Positions 38,007 to 45,250 of a stretch of 64,000 bases of DNA are shown here, one piece after another (positions within the stretch are counted from its first letter, which is position 1; each line of letters starts with the position of its first letter). The DNA is from Pyxidicoccus parkwaysis. GTDB taxonomy: Bacteria > Myxococcota > Myxococcia > Myxococcales > Myxococcaceae. A program made the position numbers and the translations under genes. The stretch covers positions 9,910,001 to 9,974,000 of the forward strand of contig NZ_CP071090.1 in NCBI RefSeq assembly GCF_017301735.1, given 5' to 3'. A model generated the notes under the pieces. That model did not search any database. It had not been told where the DNA came from and saw nothing but the letters and a program-made list of their open reading frames with translations.

Positions 38007-38080
38007 TGCACGCCCCGGGATTCGAACCCGGCGATGTCGGTACGTCAGACCGATGCCGTCTCCAGCTGGCTCGGCGTGCA
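38007..38080 (-). tRNA. tRNA-Val(GAC)
   Basis: 74 nt, no encoded CCA. Acceptor TGCACGC pairs fully with GCGTGCA; anticodon stem TCGGT/ACCGA encloses loop CTGACGT, giving GAC for codon GTC. T arm CCGGG-TTCGAAT-CCCGG is canonical. Last tRNA of cassette A. Confidence 0.9.
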
Positions 38081-38094
38081 TGAAGCAAGACACA

Positions 38095-38169
38095 TGGCCC
38101 TGGCAGGAGTCGAACCCGCGGCCTCTCGGTTCGCACCCGAGCGCTCTCAATCCACTGAGCTACAGGACC
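38095..38169 (-). tRNA. tRNA-Arg(GCG), copy 2 of cassette A
   Basis: 75 nt. Acceptor GGTCCTG/CAGGGCC; anticodon stem CTCGG/CCGAG with loop GTGCGAA gives anticodon GCG (codons CGC/CGT). Bacteria normally read CGN with an A34 (inosine) tRNA, so GCG is unusual. Near-duplicate of the neighbour at 38184, differing mainly by one extra D-loop base. Confidence 0.88.
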
Positions 38170-38183
38170 TCAATCACGACGTG

Positions 38184-38257
38184 TGGCCCTGGCAGGAGTC
38201 GAACCTGCGCCCTCTCGGTTCGCACCCGAGCGCTCTCATCCACTGAGCTACAGGACC
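38184..38257 (-). tRNA. tRNA-Arg(GCG), copy 1 of cassette A
   Basis: 74 nt. Same acceptor and anticodon arm as the copy at 38095; loop GTGCGAA, anticodon GCG. T arm GCAGG-TTCGACT-CCTGC. Confidence 0.88.
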
Positions 38258-38272
38258 AAAGGAAACTGCGAG

Positions 38273-38345
38273 TGCCCCGTACGGGAGTCGAACCCGTCTT
38301 TCCGCATTGAGAGTGCGGTGTCCTCCGCCAATAGACGAACGGGGC
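38273..38345 (-). tRNA. tRNA-Glu(CTC), first tRNA of cassette A
   Basis: 73 nt. Acceptor GCCCCGT/ACGGGGC, anticodon stem CCGCA/TGCGG, loop CTCTCAA giving CTC for codon GAG. It follows the cassette hairpin by 37 nt. Confidence 0.92.
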
Positions 38346-38382
38346 AGGAGGGATGCTGCATGTGAAGGGACCCGGAAATGCG

Positions 38383-38415
38383 AGAGGCCGGGTCCCCTCT
38401 GGGAGCCCGGCCTCT
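38383..38415 (-). terminator. conserved cassette hairpin A between leader ORF and tRNAs
   Basis: AGAGGCCGGG and CCCGGCCTCT form a 10-bp stem around a 13-nt loop that can pair further (CCTC with GGGAG). On the minus-strand RNA it is followed by a short U-run (ATTTCCGGG). The same element occurs in cassettes B and C. It may be an attenuator/terminator or an RNase processing site. Confidence 0.6.
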
Positions 38416-38453
38416 GGCCTCGTCATGCCCTGTCGCGAGACGGGCACGGAGAC

Positions 38454-38606
38454 TCAGAGTCGGGGTCGGCTGTCACGGAAGGACGCGATTCCGTCCAGCC
38501 ACTCGAGCTCGTCGGGGACGGGCTCGGGCTCGGTGTTCGCGGCCGGAACGGCGAGGCCACGGACGATGTCGTTGCTACGGTCGATGCGACGTTCGGAGAT
38601 GCTCAT
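38454..38606 (-). CDS. cassette A leader peptide, 50 aa, Arg/Glu-rich
   Basis: A short ORF with a strong ribosome site (GAAAGGAG, 8 nt before ATG) identical to those of the two other cassette ORFs. The product is soluble, with no signal peptide or membrane helix. Composition: 7 Arg, 5 Glu, 5 Asp, 5 Pro and 3 Val in 50 residues; the four tRNAs downstream are Glu, Arg, Arg and Val. It begins MSISERRIDR and ends RDSRPRL. It could be a translated leader controlling tRNA transcription or a product in its own right. The sequence is not similar to peptides B and C beyond the upstream leader DNA. Confidence 0.65.
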   Translation of the reverse strand: MSISERRIDRSNDIVRGLAVPAANTEPEPVPDELEWLDGIASFRDSRPRL

Positions 38607-38660
38607 GGTCACCGCTCCTTTCAGAGGGAAATGACGTCTCCGGAGCGCAGCTCCTGACAC
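38607..38660 (-). promoter_or_regulatory. cassette A upstream element and ribosome site
   Basis: On the minus strand, GTGTCAGG (plus 38653-38660) lies 54 nt upstream of the ATG, and CTGAAAGGAGCGGTGACC directly precedes it. Cassettes B and C have the same two blocks at the same spacing. The TGTCAG block may be the -35 element with an AT-rich -10 about 20 nt downstream, less clear here than in B and C. Confidence 0.6.
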
Positions 38661-38702
38661 GTGGTTTCCGCTCGCCTGCTCGCCTGCCCTACGCTCTCGC
38701 GC

Positions 38703-40043
38703 ATGAGCACGCTCACGCTTCCCACCGAGGCCGTCGTCATCGCGTACGACGAGAAGGACGGGCTCGGCACGCTCCGCACTTCGCAGGGCGTGGAGGTCCG
38801 CTTCGGCGCCTCGGCCTGCACGGACTTCGTCCCCGAGCAGGGCATGAGCGTGTGGCTGGTAGAGACAAAGCCGGACCCGCTCGGACGGGGCGAGCGCGCC
38901 AAGGTGGTGAACCGCACGGGCCATGTGGAGAAGGACCGGCTTGCGCAAATCTGGGAGGAACACGCCGCGTCGGATGCCTGCTACGAGCGCGAGGTGGCGC
39001 TGCTCGAAGCGCTGGGCCTTCCCGGAGAAGCGATTGAACCGTCGGACTACGAGACGCTCTCTCCTGAGCAGCGCGTGCGACTGGCCGAAGGTGTCATGGA
39101 GCTGCGGCGCACCTCGCGGCTCTTCGAGGAAGCGTTCACCGCCCTCACCGAGCTGGACCCCACGCTGCTGCACCCGTACCTCGGTGAGCTGTCACATCAG
39201 CATGAGGTCGAAGCCCTCGCGTGGACGGATGCGCCTTCCAGTGCCCTCGCTCCGCTGATGGACGCGCTGCGGATGGACTGGCATCCCCAGCAGTACGTCT
39301 CGGTGAAGGACCCGGTGGCCGCGGCGGCCCTGGCGCTCGCTCGCTCCGGACGCGACGGTGCGCTGCGCGTGCTCGAAGCGTGGGTGGGCGCGCTCGACGA
39401 GGGCGCCCGGCTGGAGGCGCTGACGTGGCTGCGCCGCGCCGATGTGGTGCCTCGCACCTCCGGCAAGCTGGTGCGCAACTTCACGCCCGCGTGCCTGGAG
39501 GTCCTGCCGGAGGAGCCTCGTGAAGATGAAGCACCCGTCGCGCGGGGGACGCTGTGGCGCCCCATTCCGGACGCGACGTGCATGAAGTGCGGCAACAGTC
39601 TGGTGGATGCGCTGCATCTCGACGGGGACGGAGCGGCACTTGGACTGCCCTGGCCCGCGCGGCTGCCCACGTGCCTCACCTGCCTCAGCGAGGGCGGGAC
39701 GGTCCACGTGGAGCTGTCACCGGACGGCGCGCTGCGGAGCATGGGCGCGGACCGCACCTCGAAGTTCCCTCAGCAACCGACAGCGCCCAGGACCCAGACG
39801 TTGGACTTCGTGCCGGGACGCACCTGGCGCAGCATCATGATGAGCGACGGGGAGCGGCTCCACCGGCTGGGCGGAGCGCCATCCTGGGTCGAGTACCCGG
39901 AGGCGCCACCATGCCCGCGCTGCAGGGAGCCCATGCATGCCGTGGGTCAGGTCCGAGACGACGACTGCCTCTTCTCGGACACGGGCATGCTTTACGGCGT
40001 CGCGTGCGAGGGGTGCCGAATCGTCACCACGTTCTCGCAGTAG
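38703..40043 (+). CDS. uncharacterised protein with cold-shock-like N-terminus and zinc-ribbon cysteines
   Basis: A 446-residue cytoplasmic protein. The first 70 residues resemble an OB/cold-shock-like module (YDEKDGLGTLRTSQGVEVRFG). The middle is helical and Glu/Leu-rich. The C-terminal part has Cys pairs CMKCGNSL...CLTC (around residue 285) and CPRCREPM...CEGC (around 405-440), likely zinc-binding ribbons. No enzyme motif is recognised. It diverges from the cassette A leader ORF across 96 bp and is convergent with the last tRNA of cassette B, so it is embedded between the tRNA cassettes; whether it belongs to them is unknown. Confidence 0.7.
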   Translation: MSTLTLPTEAVVIAYDEKDGLGTLRTSQGVEVRFGASACTDFVPEQGMSVWLVETKPDPLGRGERAKVVNRTGHVEKDRLAQIWEEHAASDACYEREVALLEALGLPGEAIEPSDYETLSPEQRVRLAEGVMELRRTSRLFEEAFTALTELDPTLLHPYLGELSHQHEVEALAWTDAPSSALAPLMDALRMDWHPQQYVSVKDPVAAAALALARSGRDGALRVLEAWVGALDEGARLEALTWLRRADVVPRTSGKLVRNFTPACLEVLPEEPREDEAPVARGTLWRPIPDATCMKCGNSLVDALHLDGDGAALGLPWPARLPTCLTCLSEGGTVHVELSPDGALRSMGADRTSKFPQQPTAPRTQTLDFVPGRTWRSIMMSDGERLHRLGGAPSWVEYPEAPPCPRCREPMHAVGQVRDDDCLFSDTGMLYGVACEGCRIVTTFSQ

Positions 40044-40062
40044 GGCTGACGCCTGAGGACAG

Positions 40063-40133
40063 CGCTCCGACAGGGAATCGAACCCTGCACACACGGTAGA
40101 CAGCCGCGTTGCTAACCACTTGCATTCCGGAGC
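40063..40133 (-). tRNA. tRNA-Asp(GTC), copy 2 of cassette B
   Basis: 71 nt. Acceptor GCTCCGG/TCGGAGC, discriminator G73 as expected for Asp; anticodon loop CTGTCTA gives GTC with U33 present. Last tRNA of cassette B. Confidence 0.88.
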
Positions 40134-40155
40134 AGATACTCACTACGAACTTCCA

Positions 40156-40229
40156 TGCCGCGCGCGGGATTCGAACCCGCACTGTCTGCGTTCTGAGTGC
40201 AGTGCCTCTACCAGTTGGGCTAACGCGGC
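40156..40229 (-). tRNA. class I tRNA with anticodon CAG (Leu codon CTG), copy 2
   Basis: 74 nt. Acceptor GCCGCGT/GCGCGGC, anticodon loop CTCAGAA gives CAG. The variable region is short (5 nt), whereas bacterial tRNA-Leu has a long variable arm. The anticodon stem has an A31-C39 mismatch. Amino acid identity is therefore uncertain. Confidence 0.75.
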
Positions 40230-40240
40230 GTGTATGCGAG

Positions 40241-40311
40241 CGCTCCGACAGGGAATCGAACCCTGTTCACACGGTAGACGGCCGTGCTGCGATCCAATCG
40301 CATCCCGGAGC
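40241..40311 (-). tRNA. tRNA-Asp(GTC) with C33, copy 1
   Basis: 71 nt. Acceptor GCTCCGG/TCGGAGC, discriminator G73; stem CACGG/CCGTG with loop CCGTCTA, so position 33 is C instead of the near-universal U. Variable loop only 4 nt. Possibly impaired in decoding. Confidence 0.78.
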
Positions 40312-40333
40312 TGATACGGACTGCGGACTGCCA

Positions 40334-40408
40334 TGCCGCGAGCGGGAGTCGAACCCGCAACCTCTGCACTCTGAATGCAGCGCCTCTACCAGGTTGGGCT
40401 ACCGCGGC
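40334..40408 (-). tRNA. class I tRNA with anticodon CAG (Leu codon CTG), copy 1
   Basis: 75 nt. Acceptor GCCGCGG/TCGCGGC; perfect anticodon stem CTGCA/TGCAG with loop TTCAGAG, anticodon CAG. Variable region AGGTT (5 nt), so class I despite a Leu anticodon. Discriminator A. Confidence 0.78.
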
Positions 40409-40438
40409 GTGATGTGACTGCGACTGCGTCCTGCGAAG

Positions 40439-40510
40439 TGGAGCCACCGGGATTCGAACCCGGGTCCTCTCGGATGCGAACCGAGCGCTCTACCGCTGAG
40501 CTACGACCCC
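40439..40510 (-). tRNA. tRNA-Ala(CGC), copy 2 of cassette B
   Basis: 72 nt. Acceptor GGGGTCG/TGGCTCC carries the G3-U70 wobble pair that specifies alanine, with A73; loop TTCGCAT gives anticodon CGC for codon GCG. Confidence 0.9.
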
Positions 40511-40527
40511 ATGACTGTGCTGCGGAG

Positions 40528-40599
40528 TGGAACCACCGGGATTCGAACCCGGACCTCTCGGATGCGAACCGAGAATTCTCCCGTTGAAACCATGGTCCC
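40528..40599 (-). tRNA. tRNA-Ala(CGC), copy 1 of cassette B
   Basis: 72 nt. Acceptor GGGACCA/TGGTTCC with G3-U70 and A73; anticodon stem CTCGG/CCGAG, loop TTCGCAT, anticodon CGC. D stem GTTT/GAAT is weak. Confidence 0.87.
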
Positions 40600-40616
40600 G
40601 TGTCTGTGATTGCATC

Positions 40617-40689
40617 GGGACTTCCCGGGAGTTGAACCCAGGCCTCCCGCCCGCCAAGGACGAGTGCTCTCCCCGAGCTTGGAGTCCCC
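40617..40689 (-). pseudogene. degenerate tRNA-like sequence in cassette B
   Basis: Lies in register within the array and keeps a D arm (GCTC/GAGC), a T-like arm (CTGGG-TTCAACT-CCCGG) and partial acceptor complementarity (GGGACT/AGTCCC). The anticodon arm CTCGT/GCGGG encloses a 9-nt loop (or a 5-nt loop after two more pairs) containing TTGG, compatible with a former TGG (Pro) anticodon. The T loop TTCAACT is non-canonical. Confidence 0.5.
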
Positions 40690-40712
40690 ATATGCGATGA
40701 CTGAGTTGCTAG

Positions 40713-40784
40713 AGCGGTCGGCGGGAGTCGAACCCGCGTTCTCCTGAGTGGCGCTCAGGGGCCTCACCTCTCGGCCACGGCCGC
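40713..40784 (-). tRNA. tRNA-Gly(GCC)-like, C33 variant, cassette B
   Basis: 72 nt, discriminator U73 as in tRNA-Gly. Acceptor GCGGCCG/CGACCGC has a C5-A68 mismatch. Anticodon stem CCTGA/TCAGG with loop GCGCCAC gives GCC but C33; the stem can extend to 6 bp, leaving a 5-nt loop. The copy in cassette C has the same loop. Confidence 0.75.
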
Positions 40785-40796
40785 ATGTGCTGCGAG

Positions 40797-40869
40797 TACC
40801 CCGTACGGGAGTCGAACCCGTCTTTCCGCATAGAGAGTGCGGTGTCTTCCGCCGATAGACGAACGGGGC
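40797..40869 (-). tRNA. tRNA-Glu(CTC), first tRNA of cassette B
   Basis: 73 nt, nearly identical to the Glu tRNA of cassette A, with loop CTCTCTA (U37 instead of A37) and a G1-U72 wobble. It begins 29 nt after the cassette hairpin. Confidence 0.9.
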
Positions 40870-40898
40870 AGGAAGGGACTGCATGACCCGGAAAAGAG

Positions 40899-40931
40899 AG
40901 AGGCCGGGTCTCCTCTGGGAGCCCGGCCTCT
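40899..40931 (-). terminator. conserved cassette hairpin B
   Basis: Same 10-bp AGAGGCCGGG/CCCGGCCTCT stem and loop as in cassette A. On the minus strand it is followed by CTCTTTTCCGGG, a 4-T run, making this the most terminator-like of the three. It starts 21 nt after the leader ORF stop. Confidence 0.6.
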
Positions 40932-40951
40932 GGTCTCTTCGTGTCTCGTCG

Positions 40952-41122
40952 TCAGACGGGACGCGGAAGGTCAGAGTCCGGGGGACTATCGCCAGCGATA
41001 CCTCCCAGCATCGCGGCATCAAGAGCGGTGAACAGGCCAGCGAGCGCGAGCGCGTCGATGCCGATGACAGTGTCGTTCAGGTGTTCGGGATTCATCGGGC
41101 TCGTCAGGTTCACCGTGTTCAT
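40952..41122 (-). CDS. cassette B leader peptide, 56 aa, Leu/Ala/Asp/Gly-rich
   Basis: Short ORF with the cassette ribosome site GAAAGGAG before ATG 41122. It begins MNTVNLTSPMNPE, sharing TSPMNPE with the cassette C peptide, and has a hydrophobic centre (DALALAGLFTALDAAMLGG). Composition: 8 Leu, 7 Ala, 6 Asp, 6 Pro and 5 Gly; the array downstream has Glu, Gly, a degenerate Pro-like copy, two Ala, two CAG (Leu codon) and two Asp tRNAs. Clean stop at 40952. No signal peptide is evident. A leader/attenuator role or a dedicated peptide product are both possible. Confidence 0.68.
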   Translation of the reverse strand: MNTVNLTSPMNPEHLNDTVIGIDALALAGLFTALDAAMLGGIAGDSPPDSDLPRPV

Positions 41123-41175
41123 GGTCACCGCTCCTTTCAGCTAAAATAGACGCGCGCTAAATCCATCCCTGACAC
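41123..41175 (-). promoter_or_regulatory. cassette B upstream element and ribosome site
   Basis: GTGTCAGG (plus 41168-41175) lies 53 nt upstream of the ATG; a possible -10 (CTATTTTAG on the minus strand) sits about 20 nt downstream of it, followed by CTGAAAGGAGCGGTGACC. The LamG lipoprotein gene starts at 41198 on the other strand, so this is a compact divergent promoter. Confidence 0.62.
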
Positions 41176-41197
41176 AGATAAAGGCCCACTTCGAGCC

Positions 41198-44100
41198 ATG
41201 CCCCTCAAGCCCGCCCTCCGAAGTCTCCAGGTCCCGGTACGCCTGGCTGCCGCGCTGCTCCTCGGTCCTGGTTGGATGTCCTGCATCGGCTCGGGGCCGA
41301 CGTCCGAAGAATCGGCAGACAGGACGTCCGCGAATGCGACTGAGTGTGCCCCTCCCACCGCCGGCCTGCGGCTGTGGCTCCGCGCGAGCGACATCCTCCT
41401 CCCGGACGGCACGCCACTGGGGAGCTGGCCCGACGCCTCAGGCCAGGGTGTCCATGCCGTCCAGGGGTCCACCAGCGCCCAGCCACGGGTCCGGCAGGCG
41501 GCCATCGGGGGCCGGGCCGCCATCGAGTTCGACGGCGTCAATGACCGGCTCGACCTGACCACCAACGTCTTCGCCGCCGGCGCCGCCGCCCGCACCCTCT
41601 TCGCCGTGGTCCAGACCACCGACACGAACGGCCACATCGCGGGCACCGGCTCGTCCTCGGCGGGCTTCCTGACCACCTATGGGAGCGGCCTCGCCCTCGT
41701 CGCGGGCAGCCCCACCGTGAAGGCCAACTCGAATGGAAGTGGCCTGCTGTTGAGCGGCGCCGCGCCCGTGACGGATGGACAACCCCGGCTCGTCTCCGCC
41801 GTGGTCCAGGCGGGTGACAGCGCGCTGTTCGTCAACGGCCAGCCGTCGGGACAGTCGGCCGCGGCGCTCAATGCCTATGCCTATGGAAAGTCCACCCTCG
41901 GCGCCAGCGACGGCTCCAACACGGGCGCGGCCCAGGACGCCTTCGCGGGTCGGCTGGCCGAGCTCATTGTCTATGACCGCGTGCTCAGCGACAGCGAGCG
42001 GACCGAATTGGAGCTGTGCCTGGGCGGGACCTACCAGCTCCCCATCACCTTCCCTCCCGGCTGTGATGGCGTGCCGGGCAGCGGCACCGTCGTGGATGCC
42101 TGCGGCGTGTGCGGCGGCGATGGCGGCACGTGCGCGGACGAGGCCGTCGTGCCGGAGGGCCGGGCCCTGTGGCTGAGAGCGGATGACCTGCGCTCGGCGG
42201 ACGGCGCCCCCGTCACGAGCTGGTCCGACTTCTCGGGCAGGGGGAGTCATGCCACCCAATCCACCGTGAGCACCAGGCCCGTGCTGCGGCGCGCCTCCAT
42301 CGCGGGCCATGCCGCCATCGAATTCGATGGCGTCAACGACCGGCTCGACCTGGCCTCCAACGTCTTCGCCACCGGCAACTTCCCGCTCACCGTCTTCGCC
42401 GTGCTCCGCACGACGGATTCAGCCGGACACCTCGTGGGCACCGGCTCGTCCTCGGCGGGTTTTCTAAGCACCTATGGAGGAGGGCTCATCCTCACGGCGG
42501 GGCAACCCACGCTCAAGGCCAACTCGAATGGGAGTGGCCTGCTGCTGAGTGGCCCGCCCATCAACGACGGGCAGGCCCGGGTCCTCTCGGCCGTGGCCCA
42601 TGGAGGCCCCAGCACCCTGTTCATCAACGGCCAGCCCGCGGGCGAATCCTCCGTGCCCCCGGGTGCCTACGCGTATGGGAAGTCCACCCTCGGCGCCAGC
42701 GACGGCTCCAGTTCCGGCGCGTCACAGGACCCGTTCGCGGGTCAGCTCGCGGAGGTGCTCGTCTACCACCGCGCGCTCAGCGAGAGCGAGCGGACCCTCA
42801 TCGAGCAATACCTCGGTGGCAAGTATGGAATTGCCATCACCCTGCCCCCAGGCTGCGATGGCGTGCCGGGCAGTGGCGCCGTCATCGACGCCTGCGGCGT
42901 GTGCGGTGGAGGTGGCGCCTCGTGCGCGGACGAGGCCGTCGTGCCGGAGGGCCGGGCCCTGTGGCTGAGGGCGGATGACCTGCGCTCGGCGGACGGCTCG
43001 CCCGTGGGGACCTGGGCCGACGGCTCGGGACAGGGCAGCCATGCGACGCAGGCGTCCGCGAGCGCCCAGCCCGTGTTGCGCAAGAACATCATGTCCGGCC
43101 ACGCAGCGGTCCAGTTCGACGGAGTCAACGACCGGCTCGACCTGGCCTCCAACGTCTTCGCCACCGGCAACTTCCCGCTCACCGTCTTCGCCGTGCTCCG
43201 CACGACGGACACGGAGGGGCACGTCGTGGGCACGGGCTCTACCGATTCCGGCTATCTGACCACCTATGGGGGAGGGCTGACGTTCGTGGCGGGCAAGCCC
43301 ACCCTCAAGGCCAACTCGAACGGCAGCGGCCTGCACCTGTCCGCGTCCGTCACGGCCAATGACGGGGCCACGCGCCTGCTGTCCTCCGTGGCGCAGTCCG
43401 GAGCCAGCCGGCTGTTCGTCGATTGCGCGGCGCAGGGCGCATCCACGGCCGCGACGAATGCGTATGCGTATGGAAAGTCCACGCTGGGCGCCAGCGATGG
43501 CTCGAAGGGTGGCCAGTCCAGAGACCCCTTCGCGGGGCACCTCGCGGAGGTCATCGTCTACCGCCGCGCGCTCCTCCCCGACGAGCGCACCGCCATCGAG
43601 GACTACCTCGCGTCCAAGTACGGGCTGACGGGCTGTGTCCACGCTCCCTCCGACCCCGCGGCCTCCCTGGCGGAGTCCGCGGTGATGTTCTGGCGGATGA
43701 ACGAGACTGGCACGGCCGCGCGCGCGGACCTCGTGAGCGGGCTGGACGTGATGCCCTTCCCCTCGGACGCCGCCGGCATCACCCAGGTGCCAGCCATCCA
43801 GGGAATGGGACAACAGGTGAGCGGCCCCGCCGGGTACCACTTCTGGCGCCCCAGCGATTCACGGATGAGCCACGGACGGGGGAGCTTCACCTGGGCGGGT
43901 TGGATGAAGCTCGCGTCGTTCTATGACAGTCAGACGTTCGTCGGGAAATGGAACAACGCGGTGGGCGGGCGGGAATACCGCGTCTGGTACAACGCCGCGC
44001 TTCAACGGTTCGAGCTCCAGGTGTCGAGCACGGGCAACGCCGGCACCGGGGACATCGGTAGCGTCGTGCATCCCACCGCTGTCGCCCTGGACACCTTCTA

Positions 44101-44362
44101 CTTCCTGGAGGCCTGGCATGACGCGCTCGCGGGCACCCTCAACCTGCGCGTCGGGACCACCACCGACCGAGGCCAGGTTGCTTCGAGCACCTGGACGAAG
44201 GGGGTGTACGTGAGCTCCGCCGACCTGAACCTGGGCGCCCACAACACCTGCCAGGATGCCCACCTGCATGGGACGCTGGACGCCGTCGGTTACTGGAAGC
44301 GGGTCCTGACGGAGGCGGAGAGCCTGCGGCTGTGGAATGGTGGCGCGGGCTTCGAGCCCTGA
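41198..44362 (+). CDS. lipoprotein with three LamG-like repeats plus C-terminal LamG domain
   Basis: A 1054-residue exported protein; the signal peptide ends near WMSC-I (about residue 28), a plausible lipobox. Three homologous Concanavalin A/LamG-like modules of about 225 residues (about 45-280, 317-545 and 581-815) each contain LWLRADDLRSADG, AIEFDGVNDRLDLASNVFA, KANSNGSGL and AYGKSTLGASDGS. Modules 1-2 and 2-3 are joined by Cys-rich linkers CDGVPGSG...DACGVCGGDGG (about 288-316 and 551-580). A different LamG domain fills residues 828-1054 (FWRMNETGTAA...FTWAGWMKLASFYDSQTFVGK). It probably binds carbohydrate or a matrix component outside the cell. DNA of modules 2 and 3 is very similar, pointing to recent duplication. 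Confidence 0.86.
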   Translation: MPLKPALRSLQVPVRLAAALLLGPGWMSCIGSGPTSEESADRTSANATECAPPTAGLRLWLRASDILLPDGTPLGSWPDASGQGVHAVQGSTSAQPRVRQAAIGGRAAIEFDGVNDRLDLTTNVFAAGAAARTLFAVVQTTDTNGHIAGTGSSSAGFLTTYGSGLALVAGSPTVKANSNGSGLLLSGAAPVTDGQPRLVSAVVQAGDSALFVNGQPSGQSAAALNAYAYGKSTLGASDGSNTGAAQDAFAGRLAELIVYDRVLSDSERTELELCLGGTYQLPITFPPGCDGVPGSGTVVDACGVCGGDGGTCADEAVVPEGRALWLRADDLRSADGAPVTSWSDFSGRGSHATQSTVSTRPVLRRASIAGHAAIEFDGVNDRLDLASNVFATGNFPLTVFAVLRTTDSAGHLVGTGSSSAGFLSTYGGGLILTAGQPTLKANSNGSGLLLSGPPINDGQARVLSAVAHGGPSTLFINGQPAGESSVPPGAYAYGKSTLGASDGSSSGASQDPFAGQLAEVLVYHRALSESERTLIEQYLGGKYGIAITLPPGCDGVPGSGAVIDACGVCGGGGASCADEAVVPEGRALWLRADDLRSADGSPVGTWADGSGQGSHATQASASAQPVLRKNIMSGHAAVQFDGVNDRLDLASNVFATGNFPLTVFAVLRTTDTEGHVVGTGSTDSGYLTTYGGGLTFVAGKPTLKANSNGSGLHLSASVTANDGATRLLSSVAQSGASRLFVDCAAQGASTAATNAYAYGKSTLGASDGSKGGQSRDPFAGHLAEVIVYRRALLPDERTAIEDYLASKYGLTGCVHAPSDPAASLAESAVMFWRMNETGTAARADLVSGLDVMPFPSDAAGITQVPAIQGMGQQVSGPAGYHFWRPSDSRMSHGRGSFTWAGWMKLASFYDSQTFVGKWNNAVGGREYRVWYNAALQRFELQVSSTGNAGTGDIGSVVHPTAVALDTFYFLEAWHDALAGTLNLRVGTTTDRGQVASSTWTKGVYVSSADLNLGAHNTCQDAHLHGTLDAVGYWKRVLTEAESLRLWNGGAGFEP

Positions 44363-44375
44363 GCACGGGTGAGCG

Positions 44376-45161
44376 ATGGCGGCCGGTGGTGTGACACAGG
44401 GCTATGTGGAGTGGGCGCCTCCCGCCGGGCTCGCGGAGGCGGTGGATGCCTTCTGGCGCTTCACCGCTCCGCCGCTCGGCGCCGCCCCTTCGAGCCACCG
44501 GGTGCTGCCCGACGGCTGCTCGGACCTCATCTTCAGCTTCCGCGGCACGCACGGCCAGACGTGGCTGGACGCCCCGGAGCTCACGGTGGTGGGCCCCATG
44601 GAGCGCTTCGCTCTCGTGCCCCTGGAGCCCGGCGCGGTGAGCTTCGGCGTGCGGCTCAAGCCCGGCTGGGCGCTTCCCCTGCTCGGCGTGAGCCCTCGCG
44701 AGGTGTGCGGCCTCAACGTCCCCGTGGCGGACTGCGCGCCGGACTTCACCGAGCTCCTGCGGCGGCTCGAGGACAGCGCCTCACCGGCACGCGCCCTGGC
44801 CCTCTTCCAGGAGACCTTCGTGCGGCGGGCCTCCCTCCATGCCGGACCTCCGCCGCGCGCCGCGCGGGCGCTGCACTGGATTCAGTCCTCGGGAGGGCAG
44901 GTGCGCATGTCCGAGCTGGCGCGGACGCTGGGTGTGAGCGAGCGCACCCTGCACCGCGACGTGCTGGACGAGGCCGGCGTGGCGCCGAAGCTGCTCGCCC
45001 GGGTGCTGCGCTTCCAGCGTGCCGTGAAGCTGCTGCGCTCCGGGGCGGAAGCAGACGTGGCCTCCGTGGCGCTCACGTGCGGCTACTCGGACCAGGCCCA
45101 CCTGTCGCGCGAGGTGCGCGAGTTGGCGGGCGTGACGCCGGGGGCGTTGCTCACCGGCTGA
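44376..45161 (+). CDS. AraC-family transcriptional regulator
   Basis: A 261-residue regulator. The N-terminal half has the DUF6597-type beginning (YVEWAPPAGLAEAVDAFWRF...HRVLPDGCSDLIFSFRG). The C-terminal half (about 165-258) is an AraC double helix-turn-helix: MSELARTLGVSERTLHRDVL, then VASVALTCGYSDQAHLSREVREL. Ligand unknown. It starts 13 nt after the LamG lipoprotein stop and precedes the VOC gene, which may be its target. Confidence 0.92.
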   Translation: MAAGGVTQGYVEWAPPAGLAEAVDAFWRFTAPPLGAAPSSHRVLPDGCSDLIFSFRGTHGQTWLDAPELTVVGPMERFALVPLEPGAVSFGVRLKPGWALPLLGVSPREVCGLNVPVADCAPDFTELLRRLEDSASPARALALFQETFVRRASLHAGPPPRAARALHWIQSSGGQVRMSELARTLGVSERTLHRDVLDEAGVAPKLLARVLRFQRAVKLLRSGAEADVASVALTCGYSDQAHLSREVRELAGVTPGALLTG

Positions 45162-45250
45162 CGCCTGTCCGATTCCTTCAAGACAGGCCCGGGCGCTCCG
45201 TGAGAACACCGCCCCCACGCTGCTTCACCTCTTCACCGGAGTGCCCCGCC

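Noticed and set aside
38007..40869. tRNA cluster as a prophage or integrative element attachment site
   Set aside because: No integrase, phage or conjugation gene is nearby, and intervening genes have the normal base composition of the window.
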